From positions 62,001 through 126,000 of the forward strand of contig JAIOXN010000002.1 in NCBI GenBank assembly GCA_021741585.1: a DNA stretch of 64,000 nt, given 5' to 3'. The position numbers and the translations under genes are program-made. Below the pieces are notes generated by a model. That model had not been told where the DNA came from. It made no database searches and saw nothing but the letters and a program-made list of their open reading frames with translations. Numbering within the stretch: the stretch's first letter is position 1; each line of letters begins with the position of its first letter. This DNA is from Aquiluna sp. (GTDB lineage: Bacteria > Actinomycetota > Actinomycetes > Actinomycetales > Microbacteriaceae). Positions 21,164 through 30,920 of this stretch are shown one piece after another.

Positions 21164-22467
21164 TAGATTCCCTCCACTCGGATAACCGAATTGATGTTTT
21201 GAACTGCAGAATTACTTTCCAACTCGCTAACCACACTCTCGAGGTCCGCCTCAGAAGCAGCGTGAGTCATGACAGTAAGGATTGCCGAGGTCTTGGCATT
21301 GGCCGCGCTCTGCGAAACGGTCTCAACGCTGACCTCGTGCTTTGCGAACACCGAGGCAATAGATGCCAACACCCCTGGCAAGTCCCTCACCTGAAGCGTG
21401 ATTTGGAATCTTGTGGTGATTGACTGAATTGGCAAGACTTCGAGGTTGGCGTGAACCGAGTCTGCCAACCCTGGACCTCCAGCGACGTGGCGCTTCGCAG
21501 CAGACACCAAGTCACCAAGAATTGCAGAGGCGGTCTCAGCACCTCCAGCACCTGCACCGTAGAACATCAACTGCCCAGCAGATTCTGCCTCAACAAAGAC
21601 GGCGTTATAGGCGCCACGAACCGCGGCAAGAGGGTGCTCAAGTGGAATCAAGGTTGGGTGTACTCGTGCAACTAACCCTTCGCCTGATTCGGTTTGGATT
21701 CGCTCGCAGATAGCAAGGAGCTTGACGGCATAGCCGGCTTCTCTAGCGGTCTCAATCGTCAAGGCAGTCACCTTGGTAATACCCTCGCGATAAACCTTCT
21801 CAACGGGAACCTCAGAGTGGAATGCGAGGGAAGCCAAAATAGCTGCCTTGCTCGCGGCATCGAAGCCTTCAATATCTGCGGTTGGATCAGCCTCTGCGTA
21901 ACCGAGCTCTTGGGCTTCCGCAAGCGCATCATCAAAATCAGCACCAGTTGATTCCATGCGATCGAGAATAAAGTTTGTAGTTCCATTCACAATTCCCATG
22001 ACTCGGTCAACCCGGTCTCCAGCAAGTGACTCGCGCAGCGGTCTAATGATTGGAATCGCACCGGCAACCGCGGCTTCGAAGTACAACTGGGCGCCAAGCT
22101 GTTCAGCAAGATCAAACAGTTCTGGTCCGTGAGCTGCAACAAGAGCCTTATTAGCCGTAATCACATCCGAACCAGAACTCAACGCAAGCTTGACCCAGGT
22201 CTTTGCTGGTTCAATGCCACCGATAAGTTCAATGACGATATCGGAGGAAAGAATGAGCCCCTCGGCATCAGTTGTGAGAAGTTCTTTTGGAATATCTGAA
22301 TCACGCTTGGAGTCTAGGTTTCGAACGGCAACGCCAGTGAGCTCTAATTGTGTGCCGACTCTAGAGGCAAGCTCATCGGCATTTTCAATCAAAAGCCTGG
22401 CTACTTGAGAGCCAACTGAGCCAGCACCCAAAAGCGCGACTCGGATTGGACGGTATGCGGCTTGCAT
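21163..22467 (-). CDS. hom: Homoserine dehydrogenase with C-terminal ACT domain
   Basis: The 434-residue monofunctional enzyme reduces aspartate semialdehyde to homoserine with NAD(P)H. The Rossmann motif is VALLGAGSVGSQVARLL at residues 10-26, the catalytic domain contains the GIVNGTTNFIL signature, and an ACT domain (about residues 350-430, LQVRDLPGVLASIASVFAKH) is expected to give feedback control by threonine, as in Corynebacterium Hom. No aspartokinase is fused. It follows lysA by two bases. Confidence 0.97.
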   Translation of the reverse strand: MQAAYRPIRVALLGAGSVGSQVARLLIENADELASRVGTQLELTGVAVRNLDSKRDSDIPKELLTTDAEGLILSSDIVIELIGGIEPAKTWVKLALSSGSDVITANKALVAAHGPELFDLAEQLGAQLYFEAAVAGAIPIIRPLRESLAGDRVDRVMGIVNGTTNFILDRMESTGADFDDALAEAQELGYAEADPTADIEGFDAASKAAILASLAFHSEVPVEKVYREGITKVTALTIETAREAGYAVKLLAICERIQTESGEGLVARVHPTLIPLEHPLAAVRGAYNAVFVEAESAGQLMFYGAGAGGAETASAILGDLVSAAKRHVAGGPGLADSVHANLEVLPIQSITTRFQITLQVRDLPGVLASIASVFAKHEVSVETVSQSAANAKTSAILTVMTHAASEADLESVVSELESNSAVQNINSVIRVEGI

Positions 22468-22469
22468 GC

Positions 22470-23873
22470 TTATCGCTCTCCCCGCGATACACCTGCATCG
22501 CGATTTAGTAGATCTTGCTCAGTCTCTGCCCGAATAAGCAACATTGATTCACCGGACTTGACTGCAACCACAGCCGGCCTCGGCAAGAAGTTGTAGTTAG
22601 AAGATAGCGAAAAGCAGTAAGCGCCTGTGGCAGGAACCGCCAATAAGTCATTTACAGAAACATCTGAGGGCAAGAACTCATGGCGCACCACGATGTCACC
22701 AGACTCGCAGTGTTTGCCCACAACCCTCGAAAGTGCCGGTGTTGCAGAAGTAACTCGGGATGCAATAACAGCCGAGTACTCAGCTTCATAGAGCGCGGGT
22801 CTTGCGTTATCGCTCATACCGCCATCAACGCTCACATATTTTCTTGTGGCTCCGGCGCCTTGATCTGAGACCTGGACATCTTTGATGGTTCCAACCGAAT
22901 ACAGAGTCACACCGGCAGGACCGGCAATTGCTCTCCCTGGCTCAAAGGCAAGCCTTGGAATAGCGATTCCGAGCGACTTGCACTTTGCCTCAACAGCACT
23001 GGAGATTCTTGCCGCCATTTCGGCAAGCGACATCGGGTGATCCGCTTTGGTATAGCTAATGCCAAAGCCGCCACCAAGATTTAGCTCTGGGACATCACCG
23101 GATTGCAACAAAGTGGCGTGGAGATCCAGAAGCCGCTCCGCCGCTGCAATGAATCCGTCGACCACAAAGATCTGAGAACCAATGTGTGAATGCAAACCAA
23201 GAAATCTCAGGCTCGAGTGAGAACGAATCTTTGCAACAAGATCTGGCACATCTGAAATAGCAATACCAAACTTTTGATCTTCTCTTGCGGTTGCTAGATA
23301 CTCGTGAGTGCTGGCGTGCACACCCGAATTCACCCGGAGCCGGACCGGCTGAGTCTTGCCCTGTGCCGAGGCAACCGATGCGATGCGCTCGATCTCGCTC
23401 TCAGAGTCAATCACCAGAGCACCAACACCGGCTGAGATTGCTCGACCGATTTCAACTAAAGACTTGTTGTTGCCGTGGAAACCGATTCGCTCCCCAGGCA
23501 TACCGCCGGCAAGCGCTACCGCCAACTCCCCCGAGGTCGAAACATCAATACTCAATCCTGCCGATTCAACCCAGCGCACCACATCGGTGGTCAATAGTGC
23601 CTTGGATGCGTAATAAATCTTGGCGGAGGTACCGATCTTGGTTGCGGCATCTGAGAAGGCTCGCTTTGCCGAAATCAACCGAGCTTCAAAATCTTCCTGG
23701 TCAACCACATACAAGGGAGATCCAAACTGACGTACTAAATCCGAAACCGGGACCGAGCCAATGCTCAACTCCCCCTTAGCGCTGCGCTTAGCGGTTCGAG
23801 GCCAAATCCGCTCATCAAGTTTGTTGATATCGGTGGGTTCAGACAGCCAATTCGGAGTAAGTGGATTCTTCAC
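22470..23873 (-). CDS. lysA: Diaminopimelate decarboxylase
   Basis: The 467-residue PLP enzyme makes lysine from meso-diaminopimelate. The PLP lysine is in YYASKALL (about residue 92), the glycine loop is LNLGGGFGISY, and the catalytic cysteine/tyrosine region is GKHCESGDIV with the ATGAYCFSLSSNYN block. It belongs to the fold III alanine-racemase-like group. The start is a GTG two bases after argS. It connects lysine to the hom-thrC-thrB threonine genes in one aspartate-family transcription unit; dapE at the right edge of the window belongs to the same pathway. Confidence 0.97.
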   Translation of the reverse strand: MKNPLTPNWLSEPTDINKLDERIWPRTAKRSAKGELSIGSVPVSDLVRQFGSPLYVVDQEDFEARLISAKRAFSDAATKIGTSAKIYYASKALLTTDVVRWVESAGLSIDVSTSGELAVALAGGMPGERIGFHGNNKSLVEIGRAISAGVGALVIDSESEIERIASVASAQGKTQPVRLRVNSGVHASTHEYLATAREDQKFGIAISDVPDLVAKIRSHSSLRFLGLHSHIGSQIFVVDGFIAAAERLLDLHATLLQSGDVPELNLGGGFGISYTKADHPMSLAEMAARISSAVEAKCKSLGIAIPRLAFEPGRAIAGPAGVTLYSVGTIKDVQVSDQGAGATRKYVSVDGGMSDNARPALYEAEYSAVIASRVTSATPALSRVVGKHCESGDIVVRHEFLPSDVSVNDLLAVPATGAYCFSLSSNYNFLPRPAVVAVKSGESMLLIRAETEQDLLNRDAGVSRGER

Positions 23874-23875
23874 TG

Positions 23876-25534
23876 CTACATCCTCTCCGGAGCGCTCACG
23901 CCAAGAAGGCGCAGGCCATTGCTAAGCACAATGCTTGCTGCATCATTTAGCCAAAGTCGGGTCCTGTGAACCGGCTCAACTGGAGCTTCAGATAGAGGAG
24001 TGACGCGGCAGTTGTCATACCAGCGGTGGTAGCTTCCGGCTACTTCCTCCAGGTATCTTGCGACCCGGTGTGGCTCGCGGAAAGTTGCTGCCTGGGCAAC
24101 AACCCTTGGGAACTGGCTAAGTGCTGCCAAAAGCTCGGACTCACTTGGGTGCGAGAGCAAACCGGGGTCGAAATCTGTTCTATCAACATCAAGGGATGCA
24201 GCATTCTTGGCAACCTGCTTAGTCCTGGCATGTGCATACTGCACGTAGAACACCGGGTTGTCGTTGGTCTTTTTTGAAAGCTGTTCGACATCGATATCTA
24301 GAGAAGAGTTGATGGATGAGCGAGCAAGCGCGTACCTGGCAGCGTCAACTCCAACCATTTCGACTAGGTCCTCTAACGTCACCACGGTACCGGCACGCTT
24401 GGACATTCTCACTGGCTCACCGTTGCGAACAAGATTCACCATCTGGCCGATCAAGATCTCCATGTTGTCGCCTGGAATATCTCCAAAGGCCGCGCAGAGC
24501 GCCATCATCCTCGGAACATAACCGTGGTGATCTGCACCGAGCATATAGACGCAGCGATCAAAACCGCGGGAGCGCTTGTCCTGGTAGTAGGCGATATCGC
24601 CGGCAATGTAGGCGGCCTGACCGTCAGATTTGAGAATCACGCGGTCGCGGTCATCGCCAAATGATGTGCTCCTGAGCCAAAGTGCGCCATCGGCTTCGAA
24701 GGTGTGACCAAGACCTTTTAGTTTCGCGATCGACTTTTCAACTGCCCCAGACTCATAAAGCGAGTTCTCGTGGAAATAAACATCAAAATCAACACCGAAC
24801 TGGTGCAGAGACTCCCGAATTTGTTGGAACATTAGCTCCACACCGGCTGCGCGGAAAGCTTCCTGCGCATCAGCATCTGGCAACTCGAGAATCTCAACCG
24901 CTGTCTCATCCAAAACCCTCTGGGCAATCTCAGAGATGTAAGCGCCTGCATATCCATCTTCTGGAGCTGGCTCATTTTTTGCAGCCGCAAGAAGAGATCT
25001 TGCGAACCGATCAATTTGCGCACCGTGGTCGTTGAAGTAGTACTCACGGGTAACCTCGGCACCTGTGAATTCCAAGATGCGAGCTAGTGAGTCACCAACG
25101 GCCGCCCACCTGGTTCCGCCAAGGTGAATCGGGCCAGTTGGGTTTGCCGAAACAAACTCTAGGTTGAGCTTGACTCCAGAGAGCAGGTCTCCATGTCCAT
25201 AGCCCGCGCCTTGTTCAACAATCTGCTTTGCCAAAATGCCAGCTGCAGCGTCTGACACAAACAAATTGATAAATCCTGGACCAGCGATTTCAACCTTGGT
25301 GATGCCCTCAACCTCGGCAAGCTCGGCAATCAAAATTTCTGCGAAGTCTCTTGGCTTTAGGCCGAACTTGCCAGAGAGCTGCATTGCAATATTGGTTGCC
25401 CAATCGCCGTGATCGCGATTCTTGGGTCTCTCAACGACAACTTCTGCCGGTAAATCGTGCGCACTCAGACTGCCTTTTTCCTGCAGAGCAGAAATAGCCT
25501 GCAAGATGGCATCTGAAAGCTGAGCTGGAGTCAC
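23876..25534 (-). CDS. argS: Arginyl-tRNA synthetase
   Basis: The 552-residue class I synthetase charges tRNA-Arg. It has the N-terminal ArgRS additional domain (about 1-100), the HIGH-like motif in [10 protein letters not shown] (about residue 130), the MSKR signature (VRMSKRAGT, about residue 380) and the C-terminal DALR anticodon-binding domain (about 430-552). The GTG start is preceded by AGGA. It is the first gene of the long minus-strand series down to yaaA. A -10 element TATGAT lies 62 bases upstream. Confidence 0.97.
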   Translation of the reverse strand: MTPAQLSDAILQAISALQEKGSLSAHDLPAEVVVERPKNRDHGDWATNIAMQLSGKFGLKPRDFAEILIAELAEVEGITKVEIAGPGFINLFVSDAAAGILAKQIVEQGAGYGHGDLLSGVKLNLEFVSANPTGPIHLGGTRWAAVGDSLARILEFTGAEVTREYYFNDHGAQIDRFARSLLAAAKNEPAPEDGYAGAYISEIAQRVLDETAVEILELPDADAQEAFRAAGVELMFQQIRESLHQFGVDFDVYFHENSLYESGAVEKSIAKLKGLGHTFEADGALWLRSTSFGDDRDRVILKSDGQAAYIAGDIAYYQDKRSRGFDRCVYMLGADHHGYVPRMMALCAAFGDIPGDNMEILIGQMVNLVRNGEPVRMSKRAGTVVTLEDLVEMVGVDAARYALARSSINSSLDIDVEQLSKKTNDNPVFYVQYAHARTKQVAKNAASLDVDRTDFDPGLLSHPSESELLAALSQFPRVVAQAATFREPHRVARYLEEVAGSYHRWYDNCRVTPLSEAPVEPVHRTRLWLNDAASIVLSNGLRLLGVSAPERM

Positions 25535-25555
25535 TGTCTAATCCTGAATACGGGC

Positions 25556-25601
25556 AAAAATCGGCCGTTCGCCGAACACTGCGTTGTTTGCCTAAATCAT
25601 A
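25556..25601 (-). promoter_or_regulatory. argS promoter -10 with a hairpin and U-run in the leader
   Basis: On the minus strand TATGAT occurs at 25601-25596, just after the glucosidase stop. About 20 bases further downstream, TCGGC (25575-25571) and GCCGA (25565-25561) form a 5-bp stem with a five-base loop, followed by five T. The hairpin could end glucosidase transcripts. If TATGAT is used, it lies in the argS leader and could act as an attenuator. No good -35 is visible. Confidence 0.4.
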
Positions 25602-25619
25602 CCCGTTATGGCTATTTGA

Positions 25620-27269
25620 CTAGCGAATAAGCCAGGCTGTGCTGTTTCCAGGAAGCTTGCCACCCTCAACAGGCGCGCTTGCGATCAGCAACTTACCTTC
25701 GGGCAAAACCTGACTCTCGGAGCCAAAGTTCACAAAGCAAATCCAGTTTCCAGGTCGCTCAAAGGCTAGGGTCCCCGCTGGGGATTCAAGCCAACTTAAG
25801 TCTTCTGGACCCTCAAGTTCCTTGCGGAGATTAATCGCCCTGCGATACAGGTTGAGCGTTGAATTCTCGTCATTATCCTGGACTTCAACCGAGTACTCGC
25901 CATACCAACCTGGCTGAGGCAAGTGGGAGCCACCTGGTCCAAATCCAAAGGACGAGCCTTGCTTTTCCCAAGGCAATGGGACGCGGCAGCCATCGCGAGA
26001 TTTTAGCTTTCCTTCACCGCGGAACCACTGGGGATCTTGCATTTGGTCAGAAGGGATATCCAGAACATCTGGCAAGCCAAGCTCTTCACCTTGGTAAAGG
26101 TATGTAGAACCCGGCAAAGCCAGAATCATTAGAGTTGCAGCTTTGGCTCTTGCAAGCCCCAGATCTAAATCAAGATTGTGGTTAAGGCGATTTTCGACGT
26201 ACCACTTGTTTTCATCCGCAAAAGTGACGCCATCAGCGCCCGCTGGGATCACCATTCTTGTTGCATGTCGAATCACATCGTGATTCGACATCACCCAGGT
26301 TGTGGAGGAACCGGTGGTGTTGGCAAATTCCAAATTACGATCTACAACTTCTTGGAAGACTTCAGCATCCCAGCGGGCAGTCAGAAGGTCGAAGTTGAAT
26401 GCCTGCCCAAGTCCCTCAATCGATGCATATGCAGGACGGCGGTGCGGGTGGACCCAAGCTTCAGCTACCGCAACTCTTGGCGGGTCGTACTGATTGAACA
26501 GCGCTCGCCATTCTTTATAAATTTCGTGAACTGAATCCCTATCAAAGAGCGGATCCGTGCCGTCGTCTTTCATGACATTGAGGTCGTAGCTATCACGATC
26601 CGGCAAAGGATCAAGATTCTTGGTCAGCGCATGCGCTACGTCAATGCGATATCCGTCAACCCCGCGGTCAGACCAAAATTTCAACGTCTTCAGAAAATCT
26701 TCGTGAACCTCTGGGTTGTCCCAGTTGAAATCTGGCTGCTCCTTGGTAAATAGGTGCATGTACCACTGGCCATCTGCAACCTGAGTCCAACCTTCTGGGC
26801 CAAAGTGACTTGAAAGGTTCGATGGTGGAAGTTCGCCATTCTCACCCCTGCCATCTCGGAAGATGTAACGCTCACGTGCCTTCGAGCCCTTCTCGGATTT
26901 CAGGGCTTCTTGGAACCAAACATGCTGGTCAGATGAATGGTTTGGCACAACATCAACAAAGATGCGAATCCCCTTGGAGTGAAGAATCTCCACCATCTCA
27001 TCGAATTCTGCGAGATTTCCGATTCGGGGATCAACATCGCGATAGTCAGCAACGTCGTAGCCGCCATCAGCTAACGCAGATGGGTAAAAGGGAGATAGCC
27101 AAACTGCATCAATGCCTAGTGCTGCGAGATAGTCAGCTTTGGAGATAATTCCCTTTAGGTCACCAATACCATCTCCGTTGGCGTCCGCAAATGAACGAGG
27201 GTATATCTGATAAACGACGGCTTGGCGCCACCAGTCCGAGGACAACTTCTTCTCCATAAACGCTTCCAT
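25620..27269 (-). CDS. GH13 alpha-glucosidase / oligo-1,6-glucosidase
   Basis: The 549-residue glycoside hydrolase family 13 enzyme cleaves terminal alpha-glucosidic bonds in maltose, isomaltose, sucrose-like or trehalose-like sugars in the cytoplasm (no signal peptide). Family blocks appear in order: AVVYQIYPRSF near the start, DVVPNHSSDQH, the nucleophile region VDGYRIDVAH, the acid/base region VAVAEAWVH, and the transition-state Asp in MSNHDVIRH. A second in-frame ATG at 27257 has a GGAAG Shine-Dalgarno five bases upstream and gives MEKKLSSDWW, so 545 residues is equally likely. It is divergent from an ABC sugar-uptake operon, which suggests it hydrolyses the imported alpha-glucoside. The exact linkage specificity is not readable. 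Confidence 0.9.
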   Translation of the reverse strand: MEAFMEKKLSSDWWRQAVVYQIYPRSFADANGDGIGDLKGIISKADYLAALGIDAVWLSPFYPSALADGGYDVADYRDVDPRIGNLAEFDEMVEILHSKGIRIFVDVVPNHSSDQHVWFQEALKSEKGSKARERYIFRDGRGENGELPPSNLSSHFGPEGWTQVADGQWYMHLFTKEQPDFNWDNPEVHEDFLKTLKFWSDRGVDGYRIDVAHALTKNLDPLPDRDSYDLNVMKDDGTDPLFDRDSVHEIYKEWRALFNQYDPPRVAVAEAWVHPHRRPAYASIEGLGQAFNFDLLTARWDAEVFQEVVDRNLEFANTTGSSTTWVMSNHDVIRHATRMVIPAGADGVTFADENKWYVENRLNHNLDLDLGLARAKAATLMILALPGSTYLYQGEELGLPDVLDIPSDQMQDPQWFRGEGKLKSRDGCRVPLPWEKQGSSFGFGPGGSHLPQPGWYGEYSVEVQDNDENSTLNLYRRAINLRKELEGPEDLSWLESPAGTLAFERPGNWICFVNFGSESQVLPEGKLLIASAPVEGGKLPGNSTAWLIR

Positions 27270-27509
27270 AACCTAGGGGTAAACCTGTCCGTTGAGCCTT
27301 GCACAACTTGATGCCGCAAGTTCAACAAACAGCCGGAATGAGTCTAAATGTAAATAATGTAAAGGTATTGGTGCAAAGCTGTGTCTGTTTTGTTATCCAA
27401 ATGTAATCGCTTACAAAAAGTTTTTACCTTCGATTGATTTAGGCTGTCAAAGCCTCCTTATTGATAGGAGCCCTGAGCCGACTGGCTTGGGTAAATTGAA
27501 AGGACACAA
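27270..27509. promoter_or_regulatory. Divergent control region of the alpha-glucoside locus
   Basis: The longest non-coding gap in the window (240 bases) separates the glucosidase from the binding-protein gene. It holds an inverted repeat AACTTG-6-CAAGTT at 27305-27322, close to the glucosidase start, and a LacI-type operator at 27402-27415. A -10-like TAGGCT is at 27440-27445 for the rightward operon, and a Shine-Dalgarno AAAGGA is just before 27510. A LacI-family repressor gene is not in the window. Confidence 0.5.
27402..27415. promoter_or_regulatory. LacI-family operator-like palindrome
   Basis: TGTAATCGCTTACA is a near-perfect palindrome with TGTAA/TTACA arms and a central CG step, the usual form of LacI/GalR-family operators. 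It lies just upstream of the presumed -35 region of the sugar ABC operon, so it is the most likely site of sugar-responsive control. Inference from pattern only. Confidence 0.5.
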
Positions 27510-28883
27510 ATGTCAACAATTCGTAATCGCGTCGTTGCTCTTGGAGCAACTGCGATCGCGGCATCTTTGGTGCTTGCAGGTTGTGCTGCAACCGAAGAGA
27601 CCACAACCGAAGAGACCACTTCTGCTGCAGCCGGTTCAACCGGTTGTGAGGCATACGCGGCATACATGGGCAACGAAGGCTCCGAAGTAGAGATCTACTC
27701 GACCATCGTTTCCCCTGAGGCTGACTTGTTCATGGAATCCTTCGTGGAGTTCGAGGACTGCACCGGCATCACCATCAACTGGAACGGCTCACAGGAGTTT
27801 GAGGCACAGTTGCCTGTTCGCGTTGCTGGTGGCACCGCTCCAGACCTAGCCGTGTTCCCACAGCCAGGTCTATTGGCTGCAATGGTTGCAACCGGTCAGA
27901 TGGTTGCCGCTCCTACTGATGTTGCAGACTCTGTAGCTGTGAACTACACCGCTGACTGGAAGAACTACGGAACCGTTGATGGCGTGTTCTACGCAGCTCC
28001 TCTAGGTGCAAACGTGAAGTCATTCGTTTGGTACTCACCAAAGACTTTCGCTGACAACGGCTGGGCAATCCCAACCACTTGGGACGAGCTTCTAGCTCTA
28101 TCTCAGACCATTGCTGACACTTCTGATGTTCAGCCTTGGTGTGTTGGTTTCGGTTCTGGTGAGGCAACCGGTTGGGTTGGTACTGACTGGATGGAAGACA
28201 TCATGCTTCGCACCGCATCAGCTGAGACCTACGACAAGTGGGTTAGCCACGACATCGCATTCAACGACCCTGCAGTTGTTACTGCAATCAGCGAAGCAGG
28301 CAAGATCCTAAAGAACCCAGAGTTCGTGGGCGACGTAGCATCTATTGCAACCACCACCTTCCAGGATGGTGGAGCTGGCATCGTTGACGGTTCATGTGCA
28401 ATGCACCGCCAGGCATCATTCATCGGTGGAATCCTTGCCGGTGACTACGCAGCAACCATCGTTACCCCAGAAGACACCACAGTTGAGGGTGGAATCACCA
28501 CTTTCTACTTCCCAGGTGTATCTGCTGACAACAAGCCTGCCCTTGGTGGTGGCGAGTTCGTTGGTGCATTTGCTGACCGTCCAGAAGTTGCTGCAGTTCA
28601 GCACTACTTGACCACTCCTGAGTGGGCAAACGCAAAGGCAGCTCTAGGTGGCTGGTTCTCCGCGAACCTAGGTCTAGACACTGCAAACGTTGCTGACCCA
28701 GTAAACGCTGTTGCTGTTGAGATCCTTCAGAACGCAACAACCTTCCGCTTCGACGCATCTGACCTAATGCCAGCTGCTGTTGGTGCAGGTTCATTCTGGA
28801 AAGAAATGACCGCTTGGGTTGCCGAGGACAAGTCTGACGCGGCTGTTCTAGACGCAATTGAAGCATCTTGGCCAGCTAACTAA
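27510..28883 (+). CDS. ABC sugar transporter, substrate-binding lipoprotein (alpha-glucoside type)
   Basis: The 457-residue extracellular binding protein has a lipoprotein signal peptide with the lipobox LAGC (modified Cys25), then a Thr/Glu/Ala-rich linker, then a family 1 solute-binding fold (IYSTIVSPEADLFMESFVEFE...GTAPDLAVFPQPG). It is expected to deliver an alpha-glucoside or oligosaccharide to the two downstream permeases. The Ala/Thr/Gly-rich, uniform codon use suggests strong expression. Shine-Dalgarno AAAGGA is present. The divergent GH13 glucosidase supports an alpha-glucoside substrate (AglE-like), but the ligand is not proven. Confidence 0.92.
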   Translation: MSTIRNRVVALGATAIAASLVLAGCAATEETTTEETTSAAAGSTGCEAYAAYMGNEGSEVEIYSTIVSPEADLFMESFVEFEDCTGITINWNGSQEFEAQLPVRVAGGTAPDLAVFPQPGLLAAMVATGQMVAAPTDVADSVAVNYTADWKNYGTVDGVFYAAPLGANVKSFVWYSPKTFADNGWAIPTTWDELLALSQTIADTSDVQPWCVGFGSGEATGWVGTDWMEDIMLRTASAETYDKWVSHDIAFNDPAVVTAISEAGKILKNPEFVGDVASIATTTFQDGGAGIVDGSCAMHRQASFIGGILAGDYAATIVTPEDTTVEGGITTFYFPGVSADNKPALGGGEFVGAFADRPEVAAVQHYLTTPEWANAKAALGGWFSANLGLDTANVADPVNAVAVEILQNATTFRFDASDLMPAAVGAGSFWKEMTAWVAEDKSDAAVLDAIEASWPAN

Positions 28884-28909
28884 TAAGCTGACCTCAAAGC
28901 AGTAAAGGC

Positions 28910-28938
28910 TAGGGGCCTGGCCATGCCAGGCCCCTAGC
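28910..28938 (+). terminator. Strong intercistronic hairpin after the binding-protein gene
   Basis: A perfect 13-bp inverted repeat (CTAGGGGCCTGGC at 28910-28922 and its complement at 28926-28938) with a three-base loop lies between the binding-protein stop and the first permease. No T-run follows, so it is more likely an mRNA-stabilising or partial-termination element that keeps binding-protein transcripts in excess over permease transcripts. Confidence 0.75.
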
Positions 28939-28957
28939 TCTTAACAAAGGAACACAA

Positions 28958-29968
28958 ATGAAAGACTTTGCAATACTGGCTGCCAGAAAAACCCCATGGG
29001 AGATTGTTGCTCCAAACCTAACCGTCCTGGTTTTCGGTCTATTGGCATTCGCTGCAGTCATCTTCTTGATTTTCATACTTGCAGAGCGAGCCTCCGTAAA
29101 AGCCCAGGAATGGCTCAAGTACCTAGTCTTCCTGGTCCCCGCTCTTTTGCTTCTTGCGATTGGGTTGATCTACCCCGCATTTAGAACCTTGCTGCTCTCG
29201 TTCATGAATGCGGACAGCTCGGAATTCATCGGGTTTGAAAACTACATTTGGGCCTTCACTAGACCTGAGATCGTCACCGTGATGACCAACACCTTGACTT
29301 GGGTGATTTTGGTTCCATTGGCATCAACCGTTATCGGACTTTCGATTGCCTACCTCACGGACCGCATGAAGCGCTCCAGTGCGATCAAGTCTCTAATTTT
29401 TATGCCAATGGCAATTTCATTTGTTGGCGCAAGCATCATCTGGAAGTTTGTTTACGACTTTGAACCAAACCTAAAAAAGACCGACATTGGTCTTCTAAGT
29501 GCAATAGCAAAGGCTTTGGGCTTCACTCCTCCAAACTGGTTGCTTGAAGTTCCGCTAAACACCTTCCTACTGATCGTTGTGATGATTTGGATCCAAACCG
29601 GATTCGCCATGGTGGTGCTAGGTGCCGCGATGAAGAACATTCCAGATGAGGTGGTGGAGGCATCCATGCTGGATGGTGCGACCCAGTGGCGCCGATTCCT
29701 ACTAATTACCATTCCAATGATTCGAGCAAGCATCGTAGTTGTGGTGACAACTATTTTGATTGGAACCCTAAAGGTGTTCGACATCGTGAGAACAATGACC
29801 GGTGGGAACTTCTCCACAAACGTTATTGCTAACGAAATGTACTCTCAAGCTTTTAGGCAATTGAACTACGGAACAGGATCCGCGCTAGCGATCATCCTGT
29901 TTGTAGCGATTACGCCGATCGTTTGGTACAACGTTCGACAACTTCGCATCGAGAGGAGCGAGCGCTAA
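28958..29968 (+). CDS. ABC sugar transporter permease (MalF/AglF type)
   Basis: The 336-residue inner-membrane permease has an extra N-terminal hydrophobic helix (about residues 20-45), then the six-helix MalF-like core. The EAA loop that docks with the ATPase is visible near residue 230 (EVVEASMLDGATQWRRFLLITIPMIR). It follows the binding-protein gene, separated by a strong hairpin, and its TAA overlaps the ATG of the second permease. It should form the transmembrane channel with that protein. Confidence 0.92.
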   Translation: MKDFAILAARKTPWEIVAPNLTVLVFGLLAFAAVIFLIFILAERASVKAQEWLKYLVFLVPALLLLAIGLIYPAFRTLLLSFMNADSSEFIGFENYIWAFTRPEIVTVMTNTLTWVILVPLASTVIGLSIAYLTDRMKRSSAIKSLIFMPMAISFVGASIIWKFVYDFEPNLKKTDIGLLSAIAKALGFTPPNWLLEVPLNTFLLIVVMIWIQTGFAMVVLGAAMKNIPDEVVEASMLDGATQWRRFLLITIPMIRASIVVVVTTILIGTLKVFDIVRTMTGGNFSTNVIANEMYSQAFRQLNYGTGSALAIILFVAITPIVWYNVRQLRIERSER

Positions 29969-30909
29969 TGACTACTGCAGAAAAAACCACACTTGGCACC
30001 ACACGCACTGGCCGAGCAAAAGTCAAAAACGTATTCACCTCCCCTTGGGCATCTGCCATGGCGATTGTTCTAGCTATCGTCTGGACCATACCTACCTTTG
30101 GTCTCTTGGTTAGCTCCTTCAGGCCACAAAAGGACATCAACAGTTCAGGTTGGTGGACGTTCTTTGCCAACCCAAACGTGACTCTTGAGAACTACCAGCA
30201 GGTTCTTTTTGAGGGAACTTCAGTTACTCCCCCGTTGAGTCAGTACTTCTTTAACTCGCTCGCAATTACTATCCCAGCAGCGCTATTCCCTCTAACACTC
30301 GCGGTGTTTGCGGCATACGCTCTGGCGTGGTTCGAGTTCAAGGGTAAGAACTTCATCTTCTTCACTGTTTTTGCGCTGCAGGTTGTTCCGCTGCAGATGT
30401 CTTTGATTCCGCTTTTGCAGCTGTTCTCTCAGGGCATCAAGATTGGTGACACGACCCTCATCCCGGATCTAGGGATTACTGGAACCTACATTCCAATCTG
30501 GATCGCTCACACCATCTTTGCTCTGCCACTTGCGACATTCCTCTTGCATAACTTCCTAACCCAGATCCCTAGGGAGCTAGTGGAAGCAGCGCGAGTTGAT
30601 GGGGCTGGTTGGTTCACCCTGTTCAGAAGAATCATCTTCCCGCTATCGATTCCTGCAATCGCATCGTTTGCGATCTTCCAGTTCCTCTGGGTATGGAACG
30701 ACCTGTTGGTTGGATTGACCTTTGGTGGTGGGGCCAAGGACATTGCTCCTCTCACCGTGCGTTTGGCAGAGATGGTTGGAACTAGAGGCGGTGGCTGGGA
30801 GGTCCTAACAGCCGGTGCGTTTATATCGATTATTGTTCCACTGATCGTCTTCTTCTCGCTCCAGCGATACTTCGTGCGAGGCCTGCTAGCAGGTTCGGTC
30901 AAGGGGTAA
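29968..30909 (+). CDS. ABC sugar transporter permease (MalG/AglG type)
   Basis: About 313 residues, six membrane helices, with the EAA loop RELVEAARVDGAGWFTLFRRI and C-terminal FFSLQRYFVRGLLAGSVKG typical of MalG-type permeases. I place the start at the ATG at 29968, which shares a base with the stop of the upstream permease (TAATG), rather than an earlier in-frame codon at 29923. No ATP-binding subunit follows; like many actinobacterial sugar importers it probably uses a shared MsmK/MsiK-type ATPase encoded elsewhere. Confidence 0.92.
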   Translation: MTTAEKTTLGTTRTGRAKVKNVFTSPWASAMAIVLAIVWTIPTFGLLVSSFRPQKDINSSGWWTFFANPNVTLENYQQVLFEGTSVTPPLSQYFFNSLAITIPAALFPLTLAVFAAYALAWFEFKGKNFIFFTVFALQVVPLQMSLIPLLQLFSQGIKIGDTTLIPDLGITGTYIPIWIAHTIFALPLATFLLHNFLTQIPRELVEAARVDGAGWFTLFRRIIFPLSIPAIASFAIFQFLWVWNDLLVGLTFGGGAKDIAPLTVRLAEMVGTRGGGWEVLTAGAFISIIVPLIVFFSLQRYFVRGLLAGSVKG

Positions 30910-30920
30910 CGAGCCTAAAT

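Noticed and set aside
25535-25619. T-box or other known riboswitch in front of argS
   Set aside because: The 85-base gap is too short and lacks the T-box consensus; only a small hairpin with a U-run is visible.
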